A DNA stretch of 64,000 nt from Dethiosulfovibrio russensis (GCF_021568855.1 NZ_JAKGUG010000003.1:1-64000); one strand, 5' to 3'; counted from the first letter of the stretch, positions 33,515 through 42,690 are shown. Program-made: numbers and translations. The notes: generated by a model from the letters alone, not told the origin.

Positions 33515-34561
33515 ATGGCTCAGGGAATTTTAAGGAGATACGGCGAACATCTTCCTATAACGGACAGAACTCCCGATCTGTCTCTCTGTGAGGGGAGCAC
33601 ACCGCTTATCCCTCTGATAAATCTCGGTAGAGAGCTCTCCGTCGAGCTTTACGCTAAATTCGACGGCTTGAACCCCACCGGGTCCTTCAAGGACAGAGGG
33701 ATGGTCCTGGCGGTGGCGAAGGCACTGGAGGAAGGGGCCCGTTCGGTGGTCTGTGCCTCCACAGGCAACACCTCCGCCTCCGCCGCCGCCTACGCCGCCA
33801 GGGCAGGTATCCCCTGCTTCGTGGTCCTACCTGCCGGCAACGTGGCCATGGGGAAACTCGCCCAGGCCATCGCCTACGGAGCTAAGGTAGTACCTATAGA
33901 GGACAATTTCGACGTCGCTCTTGACCTTGCAAGAAAAGGAGCGGAGGAGATGGGCATGGCGATAGTCAACTCGGTCAATCCCTACAGATTGATGGGACAG
34001 AGAAGCGCCTCCTGGGAGATCTGCGACGAGCTGGGCGATCGGCCCGACTGGCTGGTGTTGCCCGTGGGCAACGCTGGAAACATCTCCGCCTATAGGGAAG
34101 GCTTCGATTACTATTCCTCTTTGGGACGCTGCTCCGGATTGCCCCGGATGGTAGGGGTTCAGGCTTCCGGTTCGGCCCCTCTGGCATTGGGACGGGAGTT
34201 CCCCGAGCCGGAAACGGTGGCCACCGCCATAAGGATAGGCCGTCCGGTAAACGCGGAGAAAGCAAAAAAAGCCGTGTCCGACAGCGGGGGAACCTTCCTC
34301 GCGGTGGACGACGACGAGATACTGAAAGCCCAGAGGCTCCTGGCCGGTAGGGATGGGATCTTCGCCGAGCCCGCTTCCTGTGCCGGAGTGGCGGGACTGA
34401 TGAAACTGAAGGAACAGGGCGAGTTGCCCGAGGGCATCAGAATAGTCACGGTCCTGACGGGGAACGGTCTAAAAGATCCGGATGCCCTTCTATCCAGGAT
34501 CTCCCCGATCGAGCCGGTGAAGGCTCAATGGTCCGTCCTGGAGGAGATCTTCAGGTCATGA
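33515..34561 (+). CDS. thrC: Threonine synthase
   Basis: Converts phosphohomoserine to threonine. The 348-residue PLP enzyme is of the short, Bacillus-like type, with Lys59 in NPTGSFKDRGM, ASTGNTSASAAAYAARAG and the phosphate loop PVGNAGNISAY. ATG 33515 follows GAGGAGGTC, just after the T-box terminator; an open frame further upstream lies in the leader. The stop overlaps thrB by 4 bases (ATGA). Confidence 0.96.
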   Translation: MAQGILRRYGEHLPITDRTPDLSLCEGSTPLIPLINLGRELSVELYAKFDGLNPTGSFKDRGMVLAVAKALEEGARSVVCASTGNTSASAAAYAARAGIPCFVVLPAGNVAMGKLAQAIAYGAKVVPIEDNFDVALDLARKGAEEMGMAIVNSVNPYRLMGQRSASWEICDELGDRPDWLVLPVGNAGNISAYREGFDYYSSLGRCSGLPRMVGVQASGSAPLALGREFPEPETVATAIRIGRPVNAEKAKKAVSDSGGTFLAVDDDEILKAQRLLAGRDGIFAEPASCAGVAGLMKLKEQGELPEGIRIVTVLTGNGLKDPDALLSRISPIEPVKAQWSVLEEIFRS

Positions 34562-35505
34562 TATCCGTAAGGGTCCCAGCCACCAGCGCCAACATGGGGT
34601 CGGGGTACGACTCCATCGGCTTGGCTCTGGGGTTTTACAACGTTTTCAAGGTCAAAGGATTTCTTGAAAGAGGAATCTACAAAATAGAGGTATTGGGCGA
34701 AGGAGCTGGCGAGGCGGAAAAACCGGAGGAAAACGGTTTCATCCTGGCCTACGAGGCCACCTGTCGGCGATGGGGAATAGAACCCCCCGGGCTGGACCTG
34801 TTGAGCCTCAACGCGATCCCGTTTTGCCGAGGTTTGGGAAGCTCCTCCTCCGCCATAGTAGGAGGAGTTATGGTGGCGAACGAGCTCAGGGACGAGCCCC
34901 TTTCCAAAGAGGAGCTTCTGCCCCTCATGGTAGAGTTGGAGGGACACCCGGACAACGTGGTTCCCTGCTGCCTGGGCGGTTTCGTGGTCAGCTGCTGGCT
35001 CGATGGAGACCTGCGCTACGTAAGGCTCCCCTGCGGAGAGGATGAAATGACCGCCGTGGTGGCCGTTCCAGACGTGAGGGTCCCTACCTCTCAGGCGAGA
35101 GCGGCTTTGCCTAAAACTGTCCCTATGGAAGACGCTGTTTTCAACCTGGGCCGTTCCGCTCTTTTGGCCGCTTCCTGGGCCACCGGAAAGTGGGAAAACC
35201 TCTCATTGGCGGTAGGAGACCGTCTTCATCAGCCATTTCGGTCGAAACTTTTTCCCGGAGGGGAGAAAATTCTCGATACCTTGAGGGAAATTCCCGGATG
35301 CGACGGCGTGGCAATAAGCGGATCCGGCCCTACCATGGTGGCCTTCACCAGATGGTCTCCTGAAAAGCTCGCCAGGCCTATGTGCCGTATTTTCGCCGAG
35401 GCCGGAGTTCACTCCCGGTTTTTCGTATTGGACGTAGATCGTTACGGAGCATCGGTCGAAACGACGGCTGATTTTAAAGTTCCCGAAGAGAGGAGATGTC
35501 GATAA
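34558..35505 (+). CDS. thrB: Homoserine kinase
   Basis: Phosphorylates homoserine for ThrC. The 315-residue GHMP kinase begins VRVPATSANMGSGYDSIGLA and has the ATP loop CRGLGSSSSAIVGG near residue 92 and the C-terminal SGSGPTMVAF motif. Its start overlaps thrC. The next gene follows after one base. Confidence 0.96.
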   Translation: MISVRVPATSANMGSGYDSIGLALGFYNVFKVKGFLERGIYKIEVLGEGAGEAEKPEENGFILAYEATCRRWGIEPPGLDLLSLNAIPFCRGLGSSSSAIVGGVMVANELRDEPLSKEELLPLMVELEGHPDNVVPCCLGGFVVSCWLDGDLRYVRLPCGEDEMTAVVAVPDVRVPTSQARAALPKTVPMEDAVFNLGRSALLAASWATGKWENLSLAVGDRLHQPFRSKLFPGGEKILDTLREIPGCDGVAISGSGPTMVAFTRWSPEKLARPMCRIFAEAGVHSRFFVLDVDRYGASVETTADFKVPEERRCR

Positions 35506-35506
35506 A

Positions 35507-35977
35507 ATGTCCGGCTTTTCCATAGATACCATCGTCTGCGACGTCGACGTCGCTAAAGTGGCGGTGCTGGGGGTTCCCGATCGCCCCGGCATAGCGGCCC
35601 ATCTTTTTTCCGCCCTTAAGGAGGCTCAGGTGCCAGTCGAGATGGTCATTCAGAGCGTCATGAGAGGCGACGTAAACGACATAGCCTTTCTGATAAAGGA
35701 CTCCCGCATAGGAGAGGCCATAGACGTCTGTCGCAAGATGCCCGGCGAAATAGGCGCCCAGGGAGTGACCTTCGATACAGAAATATGTCGAGTGGCTCTT
35801 TACGGAAAGGGCTTTTCCGACCGTCCAGAACTGCTGTCCGACGTCTTTTCCGCCCTGGCCGAGAGGGGCATAAACCTGGAGATGATAGTGGAGACTCCGG
35901 AATCTCTGTGTTGCATCCTGGCTAAATCCAGATCGGAAGAGGCGTTGGATATTCTCAAGAAAAGGTTCGATTCCTGA
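35507..35977 (+). CDS. Free-standing double ACT protein resembling the aspartokinase regulatory domain
   Basis: A 156-residue protein of two ACT domains with no kinase part. It aligns by eye with the C-terminus of LysC: VAKVAVLGVPDRPGIAAHLF, VPVEMVIQSVMRGDVNDIAF, then for the second domain VALYGKGFSDRPELLSDVFS and ERGINLEMIVETPESLCCIL. In LysC these domains bind lysine or threonine. Some aspartokinases have the regulatory domain made as a separate beta subunit from an internal start. Here it is a separate gene, last in the threonine operon, so it may regulate an aspartokinase or homoserine dehydrogenase in trans. ATG 35507 follows GAAGAGAGGAGATGTCGATAA. Confidence 0.82.
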   Translation: MSGFSIDTIVCDVDVAKVAVLGVPDRPGIAAHLFSALKEAQVPVEMVIQSVMRGDVNDIAFLIKDSRIGEAIDVCRKMPGEIGAQGVTFDTEICRVALYGKGFSDRPELLSDVFSALAERGINLEMIVETPESLCCILAKSRSEEALDILKKRFDS

Positions 35978-36040
35978 ATTTTTTGAGGTACAATACCGGG
36001 AGTGCCATGAAAGCTTACATAGACCTTTGGAGGGATCGAT

Positions 36041-36874
36041 TTGAGACTTTGCTATATGGACGGAAACTTCCTTCCCTTTGATCGTGCCGCTCTTCCTCTC
36101 TCGGATCACATAATACTTCGAGGCATAGGAGTCTTCGATCTCGTCAGGACCTACGACAGAAGGCCCATGATGATGACCTACCATCTGGAAAGACTCTTGA
36201 AATCCGCTTCGGCTCTGGGAATAGAGAACAAACTCGGAGTGGAGGCTATGAAATCCATAGTCAGAGAGGGAATCGGCCGGATGGATGGAGACGGAGAGGT
36301 TCTGGTGAACTTCTACATAACCGGAGGAGATAATTTCGTGGACGGATGTCGTTTTCCCGATCCACGTTACTTCGTTTCCTTTCAGGACCTGGTTCTTCCC
36401 GATAAGGAGCATTACTCCAAGGGAGTCAGGCTTTTCCCCCTGGACAGAGCCAGGCTGATGCCCTCGGCGAAAAGCATAGACTACAGTGCCGCCTTGGCAA
36501 AAAACAGCGTCGATCCCGGGGCCCTCGAAGTACTTTACTGTCCAGGGGGCGGAATAACCGAGGCGGGACACAGCAGTTTCTTCATGATAAAAGACGGAAA
36601 GGTCGTAACCGCTCCGGACGACGTGGTTCTAGCTGGAACCACTCGATCTCTTCTCCTTCAGATACTGACTGAAAACGAGATCGACCTGGAGCTGCGGGTT
36701 CCATCTCTGGAGGAGCTGTCCGAGGCCCAGGAGGCCTTTATAACCGGATCGGTGAAGGAGATAATGCCGGTCGTTCAGGTAGGGGACATAACGGTGGGAA
36801 ACGGCAATCCCGGAGAAATTACCGGTAGAATAAGGACACTATACAGAGAGAACATCCCGAGATGGCTGGAGTAG
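36041..36874 (+). CDS. Class IV aminotransferase (branched-chain or D-amino-acid type)
   Basis: PLP-dependent enzyme of 277 residues. It begins with MDGNFLPFDRAALPLSDHI, has the PLP Lys144 in AKSIDYSAALAKN, and the cofactor loop EAGHSSFFMIKDGKVVTAP. The class includes IlvE, D-alanine aminotransferase and 4-amino-4-deoxychorismate lyase. The RxG and other motifs do not decide which. TTG 36041 is used, six bases after GGAGGG; ATG 36056 would also work. A possible -10, TACAAT, lies at 35989-35994. The stop is 13 bases inside the next gene. Confidence 0.85.
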   Translation: MRLCYMDGNFLPFDRAALPLSDHIILRGIGVFDLVRTYDRRPMMMTYHLERLLKSASALGIENKLGVEAMKSIVREGIGRMDGDGEVLVNFYITGGDNFVDGCRFPDPRYFVSFQDLVLPDKEHYSKGVRLFPLDRARLMPSAKSIDYSAALAKNSVDPGALEVLYCPGGGITEAGHSSFFMIKDGKVVTAPDDVVLAGTTRSLLLQILTENEIDLELRVPSLEELSEAQEAFITGSVKEIMPVVQVGDITVGNGNPGEITGRIRTLYRENIPRWLE

Positions 36875-38622
36875 GAAAAATCGTCTCTCTCGTTCGCTCG
36901 TTTTTCGAGAAAGCGGTAAAACAGGTTGAACCGATCGATCCTGTGAGCCGTAAGGACAGAATTTCCCTGAAAAGACTCTTTCAGACCCTGCCGGACGGAG
37001 TAGTCCTGCTGGACCCGAACGAGAGGGTGATGGACGTCAACGACGCCTTCCTCGGCATATTCCGTTTTTCCAAAAAAGACCTGCTGGGTAAAAAACTGGA
37101 CGAGATGATTCTTCCTCCCGACAGGGTGGACGAGGGGTTGGCGATAAACCGAAAGATATTGGAAGATAAGAAAGTGGAGTTCGAGGGAACCCGTCTCAGA
37201 GGCGACGGAGAAATCATAAAGGTCATGATCTTCGGGTGTCCCATAGAGGTGAACCGAAAACTCGTCGGTTTCTACGGCATATATCGGGACGTCACGAAGC
37301 AGGCCGAGGTAGAGGCAAAGGTCCGTCGTCTGGCCTTTAGAGACGAACTGTGCGACCTTCCCAACAGGGTGTCTTTCGTGAGGGAAGGCCGCTCCAGGGT
37401 AAAGAGGGGTGAGCCCTTCTCGATTCTCTACGTTGATCTGGACCGGTTTAAAAACGTGAACGACACCTTAGGACACGCCATAGGCGACGAGCTGCTTCGT
37501 TACGTGGCAGACCGTATATCCAGAGCGCTCGACCCCTCCGCCATGGTCTCCCGTCTCGGCGGAGACGAGTTCGGCGTCATGATATATTCCGGCGATTACT
37601 GCGACGCCTACTCGGTGGGTAAATCGATACTGGACTGTATGGACGGGCCGTTCAAGCTTTCCGAAAGGGCCCATATATCCATAGGTGCCTCGGTGGGCAT
37701 CTCCGTCTATCCCGATCACGGCATCACCTGGGAAGACCTTTTCGGCCATGCCGATATAGCCATGTACGAGGCTAAGAAATCGGGACGAAAGATAGTCTTC
37801 TTCGACGACGTAATGGGGGTCTCTTTTCGGGAGCGTATAGGAATGGAACGTCGCCTCGCCGACTCTCTTGCAAGAGAGTCGGGGCTCTCTTTGGCATACC
37901 AGCCAAAGGTGGACATGTCCTCCGGAGAGGTCTTGGGATTCGAGGCCCTCTGTCGTTGGAAAGATGGAGAGGAAGATCGCTCTCCCGAGCTTTTCATACC
38001 GGCCGCTGAGGAAACAGGCCTCATAGTTGACCTGGGACGATGGGTTATGGAGAAGGCCTGTCGTAGAGGAGCCCTCTGGCTGGAGGAGGGGCTTAGAGTT
38101 CCCCTGGCCGTTAATATATCGGCGAAACAGGTTCAACAGGACGACTTCGTACTTATGGTAGGTCGAATCCTGGAGGAAACGGGATTTCCTCCGGAACTTC
38201 TGGAGCTGGAGCTGACCGAGTCGACCCTGATGAAAGACCTGGACAGAAGCTGCAGTATGCTGGAGAGTCTGAAGGAACTGGGTGTCTCCCTCGCCATAGA
38301 CGATTTCGGAACTGGATATTCGTCCCTAACCTATATGGCCCGTTTCGACGTAGACGTCCTCAAGATAGACCGATCCTTCATGCCGGGTAAAGAGGCCCCA
38401 TCTTTGAACGAGGCTATAGTGAAGAGCATCGTGGCCCTCGCCCGTGCGAGAGGGCTTAGGGTGATAGCCGAAGGAGTGGAGACGGAGGAACAGAGGGATC
38501 TGCTCCTCCGTATAGGCTGCGTCTCGGCGCAGGGCTTTCTCTACAGCCGCCCCGTTCCGGAAGAGGCCGTCGCCGATATGTTTTCTCGTGGCTTCGGTTC
38601 CCTTCAGCCCTCCTTAAGGTAG
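36862..38622 (+). CDS. PAS-GGDEF-EAL protein (cyclic di-GMP metabolism)
   Basis: A 586-residue cytosolic signalling protein. A PAS domain (about residues 35-145: QTLPDGVVLLDPNERVMDVN) is followed by GGDEF (150-310; intact RLGGDEFG) and EAL (320-580; FEALCRWK, LELTESTLM, IDDFGTGYSSLTY, KIDRSF, EGVETEEQ). Both catalytic cores appear intact, so it could make or break down cyclic di-GMP, under PAS control. There are no membrane segments. It overlaps the aminotransferase gene by 13 bases and its last 9 bases overlap the convergent reductase gene. Confidence 0.93.
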   Translation: MAGVGKIVSLVRSFFEKAVKQVEPIDPVSRKDRISLKRLFQTLPDGVVLLDPNERVMDVNDAFLGIFRFSKKDLLGKKLDEMILPPDRVDEGLAINRKILEDKKVEFEGTRLRGDGEIIKVMIFGCPIEVNRKLVGFYGIYRDVTKQAEVEAKVRRLAFRDELCDLPNRVSFVREGRSRVKRGEPFSILYVDLDRFKNVNDTLGHAIGDELLRYVADRISRALDPSAMVSRLGGDEFGVMIYSGDYCDAYSVGKSILDCMDGPFKLSERAHISIGASVGISVYPDHGITWEDLFGHADIAMYEAKKSGRKIVFFDDVMGVSFRERIGMERRLADSLARESGLSLAYQPKVDMSSGEVLGFEALCRWKDGEEDRSPELFIPAAEETGLIVDLGRWVMEKACRRGALWLEEGLRVPLAVNISAKQVQQDDFVLMVGRILEETGFPPELLELELTESTLMKDLDRSCSMLESLKELGVSLAIDDFGTGYSSLTYMARFDVDVLKIDRSFMPGKEAPSLNEAIVKSIVALARARGLRVIAEGVETEEQRDLLLRIGCVSAQGFLYSRPVPEEAVADMFSRGFGSLQPSLR

Positions 38623-39645
38623 TTTCTTGCCGGTTTTTTCCCTGTAGAACTCTCTGTAGAAGACGAGGTTTTTCCTGAGCAGCTCCGGGGTATCCAGGCC
38701 GTAAGGACAATGGTTCTTGCAGTGATCGCAGTGTATACAGCCCTCTATTTTTTCCATCTTGTCACGCCACTCGTCGGACATGAAGGGCTGCCAGGGCATC
38801 CTTCCCAAAAGGAGGGACATCCTGGCTGCCTGAGGAATGTCTATTCCGGCGGGGCAGGGCAGACAATAGCCGCATGAACGGCAGAAATCGCCGGAAAGTG
38901 CCTTTCTGTCCTCGTCTATGAGATCCTGGAGCTCCTCCAGCGACGGGGGAGCCGCTTCCAACTCGATAAACTGTTCCAGCTCCGACTTTTTCTGCATTCC
39001 CCATATGGGCACCACGTTATCGAACTGTCTCAAAAAGGCGAAGGATAATCTGGCGTCGGTGATAAGCCCGCCGGACATACCCTTCATGGCGATGAACCCT
39101 ACGTTCCTTTTCGAGCATTCCTCCACCAGCTCCACGTCCCTCTGGGCCGACAGATGGTTCAGGGGAAACTGTACCGTGTCGTAATATCCCGAGCGAACCG
39201 CCTCCATGGCCCTGTCCAGGCTGTGGTTGGTGTAGCCTATGAAACGAACCTTTCCCTGATCTTTCAGCTCCGCCAGGGCGTCGTACATGCCGTCCTCTCC
39301 GCCGGGCAGAAAGACCTTCTTCGGATTGTGAAACTGCAGTATGTCCACGTAGTCGGTCTTCATCGTCGCCAGACTGGTCTCCACGTGCTCCCTGAGCTCC
39401 TGGGGCGTCGTAGCGTGGCTCTTGGTGGATATCACGATGCTGTCTCGAACGTCCGACAACGCCTTTCCGATCTTTTCCTCGCTGTCCGTGTAGGCCCTGG
39501 CGGTATCGAAGTAGTTGATTCCCTTCTCGAACGCCTCCCTCAACAGCTCTGCCGCATCCTCAAGCGGAATTCTCTGTACCGGAAGAGCGCCGAAGCCGCT
39601 TCTGGTGACGGAAAGCCCTGTCCTTCCTAAAATCATCTTTTCCAA
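38614..39645 (-). CDS. Aldo/keto reductase with C-terminal ferredoxin domain
   Basis: A 343-residue protein. Residues 1-240 are an aldo/keto reductase barrel (GFGALPVQRIP, NYFDTARAYTDSEEKIG, with the catalytic Asp, Tyr and Lys, and the later HSLDRAMEAVRSGYYD). The C-terminal 100 residues hold two Cys clusters, CRSCGYCLPCP and CIHCDHCKNHCP, for 4Fe-4S centres. This group occurs in anaerobes; the natural substrate is unknown. The start is TTG 39645, six bases after GGGGGG. Its 3' end overlaps the EAL protein gene by 9 bases. Confidence 0.9.
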   Translation of the reverse strand: MEKMILGRTGLSVTRSGFGALPVQRIPLEDAAELLREAFEKGINYFDTARAYTDSEEKIGKALSDVRDSIVISTKSHATTPQELREHVETSLATMKTDYVDILQFHNPKKVFLPGGEDGMYDALAELKDQGKVRFIGYTNHSLDRAMEAVRSGYYDTVQFPLNHLSAQRDVELVEECSKRNVGFIAMKGMSGGLITDARLSFAFLRQFDNVVPIWGMQKKSELEQFIELEAAPPSLEELQDLIDEDRKALSGDFCRSCGYCLPCPAGIDIPQAARMSLLLGRMPWQPFMSDEWRDKMEKIEGCIHCDHCKNHCPYGLDTPELLRKNLVFYREFYREKTGKKLP

Positions 39646-39988
39646 ATGAAGCCCCCCTCTCTGTGTAGATTATAGGGCAAGAGAGTCTCTCTTGGGTAAG
39701 AGGAGTGGAAGATGTGCCTAAATATACGTTTAGGGTAGTTACGACTTAAAATGTCGTATGTCTGGTGTAGTGTTTTAATGTCAATCTTTCTGAAGGTCAG
39801 GAAAGGGCTGAGTGGAAGGTTTAGTTATTCCTGCTGAAAACATTATCTACAAAATGCAATTACTCAGCAAGCTAGGTTGTTGGAATGTCTGTAAGGGGGT
39901 GTTAGAACAGGGCAGGAAGATACCTTATTAAAGCTGAAATTCTTTAAACAAGGAGATTTTCTCAATTAAAAAGAAAGAGGTTTTTGTT
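39646..39988. other. AT-rich intergenic stretch, no gene seen
   Basis: A gap of about 343 bases between divergent genes, clearly richer in A+T than its left flank. It holds an imperfect palindrome (GCAAGAGAGTCTCTCTTGG, 39679-39697). I see no RNA gene or convincing open frame. The last 40 bases (AAACAAGGAG and AAAGAAAGAGG) contain possible ribosome sites for the repeat protein. The shift in composition marks the left edge of the accessory patch. Confidence 0.5.
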
Positions 39989-42424
39989 ATGACAAAAAGA
40001 TTTATTAGTCTGTTCTTGTTGGCTTTTCTAGCGGTGGCAGTCTGTTCTTGTTCCACCTGGGCCTCGTCTTTCTCACAGTCTCAAAAACCCTCCGATCCCA
40101 TACCAGCGGACAATGCCGTCGATGTTCCATTGGACCAAACGCTATCCTGGGCACGCTGTTATAACGAGGATGGAACTCCAATAGCAGGATATACTATTAA
40201 AGTAAGAAACGAAAAGGGAACGTACATGAGCAGTGGAAGTATTTCATCTATAGGGCCAAGTAGAATTACTTTTGAAACGTCCGGCTTTTACCTGGGGGAT
40301 AAGTACACGTGGGAAGTTAGTGCTAGGGACAACAAGGGGGTTGTTTGGAAAAGTACGTTTAGTTTTACGACAACAGCCGTAGCATTGCAGACCGGAAAAG
40401 CAATTCTTGCGTACTCTCTTCCCGGTCAGGTGGGTTCTATAATCGATAGCTCTGCTCATACCGTCACCGTGACCATGCCTAGCGGAACGGATGTATCCTC
40501 TCTGGTGGCTGATTTTACCCTCTCAGGTGGAGCCTCTTCTGAAGTAGGCGGAGTAGCCCAAATCAGCAAAAAGACCGCCAACGACTTTAGGAATCCCGTT
40601 ACCTATGCCGTTGTCGCCGAGGATAAAAGCGTTCAGAACTGGGTAGTCACGGTAAACGTTGCCCCAGCTCCAAGGATCGGCAAGGATATAACCAGCTACT
40701 CTCTTCCCGGTCAGGTGAGCTCTATAATCGACAGCTCTGCTCATACCGTCACCGTGACCATGCCTAGCGGAACGGATGTATCCTCTCTGGTGGCTGATTT
40801 TACCCTCTCAGATGGAGCCTCTTCTGAAGTAGGCGGAATAGCCCAGATAAGCAAAAATACCGCCAACGATTTTAGGAATCCCGTTACCTATGCCGTTGTC
40901 GCCGAGGATAAAAGCGTTCAGAACTGGGTTGTCACGGTAAACGTTGCCCCAGCTCCAAGGATCGGCAAGGATATAACCAGCTACTCTCTTCCCGGTCAGG
41001 TGGGTTCTATAATCGATAGCTCTGCTCATACCGTCACCGTGACCATGCCTAGCGGAACGGATGTATCCTCTCTGGTGGCTGATTTTACCCTCTCAGGTGG
41101 AGCCTCTTCTGAAGTAGGCGGAGTAGCCCAAATCAGCAAAAAGACCGCCAACGACTTTAGGAATCCCGTTACCTATAGAGTTACTGCCGAGGATAAAAGC
41201 GTTCAGAACTGGGTAGTCACGGTAAACGTTGCCCCAGCTCCAAGAATCGGCAAGGATATAACCAGCTATTCTCTTCCCGGTCAGGTGAGTTCTATAATCG
41301 ACAGCTCTGCTCATACCGTCACCGTGACCATGCCTAGCGGAACGGATGTATCCTCTCTGGTGGCTGATTTTACCCTATCCGATGGAGCCTCCGCTGAGGT
41401 TGGATCTCTAATTCAGGAGAGTGGGGTAACCGCTAATGATTTTACATCTCCCGTCCCTTACAAGATAATCGCAGAAGATAAGTCTTTTCTGAATTGGGCT
41501 GTCACGGTATATATAGGTACCGATCCTGTTACACCGGTGATACCAAAGGTTGAGCCTTCCGATATAGAACCTTTTAAATTGGAAGATGAAGATATAAGCT
41601 CTGACACTGGGGCAAAGCCTATGACTGCCGGTGAGACAGCAGACATAGTCAACGGCAACGGAGATCTTTTGAATTTATTTAGCGAGGATAAAGTAGCTGA
41701 GATAGTTGCTGTGAATCTTGACGGTGATGTAAAGGACATAGAGTTTCCTGCAAAGAAGGATCACGCTAAGAACGTGACGGATATAGCCGTGAAATATGAA
41801 GGCTCTGTGGCTATAACACCTGTGATTGCTCAGATAAAAAACGATGGTTCTTTAGGCGATGGGGATAATTTTGATTTCTCTCTTCCTGTTGCCCAGATAA
41901 GATCTCTTATGACAAACATATCCAATAACGTCCTGACTTTCCGCCTTAGGATAGCCTCGAAAGATAGCGTCATAATGTTCAGGGGGAGAAATCTCGTGGC
42001 AGAAAGACTCGCTACAGTAGAGGAAAAGGACGGGTTTTACTACGTCGTTCTAAATGTGTCCAATCGTCCAGGGGCTGGCTTGACCTTTGATGATCTATCG
42101 GGGTCCGTGTTTGCTGTGGATACGGAAGAGCATCTGATACAGACTATCATGGAAAAGATAGGCTCAAAGAATTATAGCTATCAGGATCTTGTAAACATGG
42201 GATTATTGAATCTTGATTCGTCTAAATGGTATGAATATAAGAGTGAAATAGATAAACTGGTGGATCCAGTAAAAGAGGATATTCAAAAAGCTATCGATGC
42301 AATCAATACCGCAAAGCCTGTTCCCGCAAGCAGTGGAAGCGGTGGTGCTGGATGCTCTATAGGTGGGATTGCCCCAGCGGCATTTTTCTTGCTCTTGCCT
42401 TTGCTCCTGTTCCAGAAGAAATAA
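39989..42424 (+). CDS. Large exported repeat protein with Synerg-CTERM-like tail
   Basis: The 811-residue product starts with a signal peptide (FISLFLLAFLAVAVCSCSTW), possibly lipoprotein-like, with Cys at CSCS. Residues about 30-135 look like a fibronectin-type III domain (SDPIPADNAVDVPLDQTLSW, then YTWEVSARDNKG). Four tandem 95-residue repeats follow (about 137-510), each with SLPGQVxSIIDSSAHTVTVT, PSGTDVSSLVADFTLS and EDKSVQNWVVTVNV, the DUF5018-like surface repeat. A unique domain of 270 residues follows, then a short Ser/Gly linker, a Cys, a hydrophobic segment and a Gln-Lys-Lys end (GGAGCSIGGI, then AAFFLLLPLLLFQKK). This tail matches the Synerg-CTERM sorting signal. Probably a surface adhesin or structural protein. 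Confidence 0.85.
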   Translation: MTKRFISLFLLAFLAVAVCSCSTWASSFSQSQKPSDPIPADNAVDVPLDQTLSWARCYNEDGTPIAGYTIKVRNEKGTYMSSGSISSIGPSRITFETSGFYLGDKYTWEVSARDNKGVVWKSTFSFTTTAVALQTGKAILAYSLPGQVGSIIDSSAHTVTVTMPSGTDVSSLVADFTLSGGASSEVGGVAQISKKTANDFRNPVTYAVVAEDKSVQNWVVTVNVAPAPRIGKDITSYSLPGQVSSIIDSSAHTVTVTMPSGTDVSSLVADFTLSDGASSEVGGIAQISKNTANDFRNPVTYAVVAEDKSVQNWVVTVNVAPAPRIGKDITSYSLPGQVGSIIDSSAHTVTVTMPSGTDVSSLVADFTLSGGASSEVGGVAQISKKTANDFRNPVTYRVTAEDKSVQNWVVTVNVAPAPRIGKDITSYSLPGQVSSIIDSSAHTVTVTMPSGTDVSSLVADFTLSDGASAEVGSLIQESGVTANDFTSPVPYKIIAEDKSFLNWAVTVYIGTDPVTPVIPKVEPSDIEPFKLEDEDISSDTGAKPMTAGETADIVNGNGDLLNLFSEDKVAEIVAVNLDGDVKDIEFPAKKDHAKNVTDIAVKYEGSVAITPVIAQIKNDGSLGDGDNFDFSLPVAQIRSLMTNISNNVLTFRLRIASKDSVIMFRGRNLVAERLATVEEKDGFYYVVLNVSNRPGAGLTFDDLSGSVFAVDTEEHLIQTIMEKIGSKNYSYQDLVNMGLLNLDSSKWYEYKSEIDKLVDPVKEDIQKAIDAINTAKPVPASSGSGGAGCSIGGIAPAAFFLLLPLLLFQKK
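40399..41519 (+). repeat. Four tandem 285-bp repeats within the surface protein gene
   Basis: The string ACTCTCTTCCCGGTCAGGTG recurs at 40413, 40698, 40983 and (with one change) 41268, exactly 285 bases apart. Copies 1 and 3 share variants (GTGGGTTCTATAATCGATAG, TCAGGTGGAGCC), and copies 2 and 4 share others (GTGAG, ATCGACAG, GATGGAGCC), giving an A-B-A-B order. The fourth diverges at its end. This suggests a recent duplication of a 570-bp pair. Confidence 0.95.
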
Positions 42425-42491
42425 CCGTATCAAAAAGTCCTCTTGCCTGAATGGCTAAGTTACCGAAGCCTAAACAGAGCGAGAGTTGCCA

Positions 42492-42520
42492 CGGAGAGCG
42501 CCATTTTATGGCACTCTCCG
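42492..42520 (+). promoter_or_regulatory. Hairpin across the hicA start codon
   Basis: CGGAGAGCGCC (42492-42502) and GGCACTCTCCG (42510-42520) pair at 10 of 11 positions around the loop ATTTTAT, which contains part of the ATG at 42508. As RNA it could hide the start; as DNA it could be an operator for HicB. No T-run follows, so it is not a typical terminator. Confidence 0.5.
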
Positions 42521-42690
42521 ACTTGGTGAATTTCAACTGGGTCAGTAGCGGAACAGACGCCAATCACGTTGATCGACATTCTGAGGCCCAAGTTGAGTTA
42601 ACCTTGAATAACCTGATTATCATGACCGTAAAAGACCTGGACATAATGGTTCTCAAAAGCATAGAAAAGCAGGCAGGCATAACCTTATGA
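42508..42690 (+). CDS. hicA: Diverged HicA-like toxin
   Basis: HicA toxins are about 60-residue mRNA interferases of double-stranded-RNA-binding fold. From ATG 42508 the frame gives 60 residues, the usual length. The pattern matches HicA loosely: NWVSSGTDANHVDRHSE corresponds to the GW...GSH...H stretch with the catalytic His, and KDLDIMVLKSIEKQAGITL to the terminal GTLxSIxKQAGI. Several consensus residues differ (the Gly before Trp, the Gly-Ser before His, GT to MV), so it may be inactive. An ATG at 42451 in frame would add 19 residues. hicB follows 26 bases later. Confidence 0.6.
   Translation: MALSDLVNFNWVSSGTDANHVDRHSEAQVELTLNNLIIMTVKDLDIMVLKSIEKQAGITL

Noticed and set aside
40399-41519. 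Regularly spaced repeats considered as a CRISPR array
   Set aside because: The 285-bp period is coding, in frame through all copies, with no short repeats separated by unique spacers.
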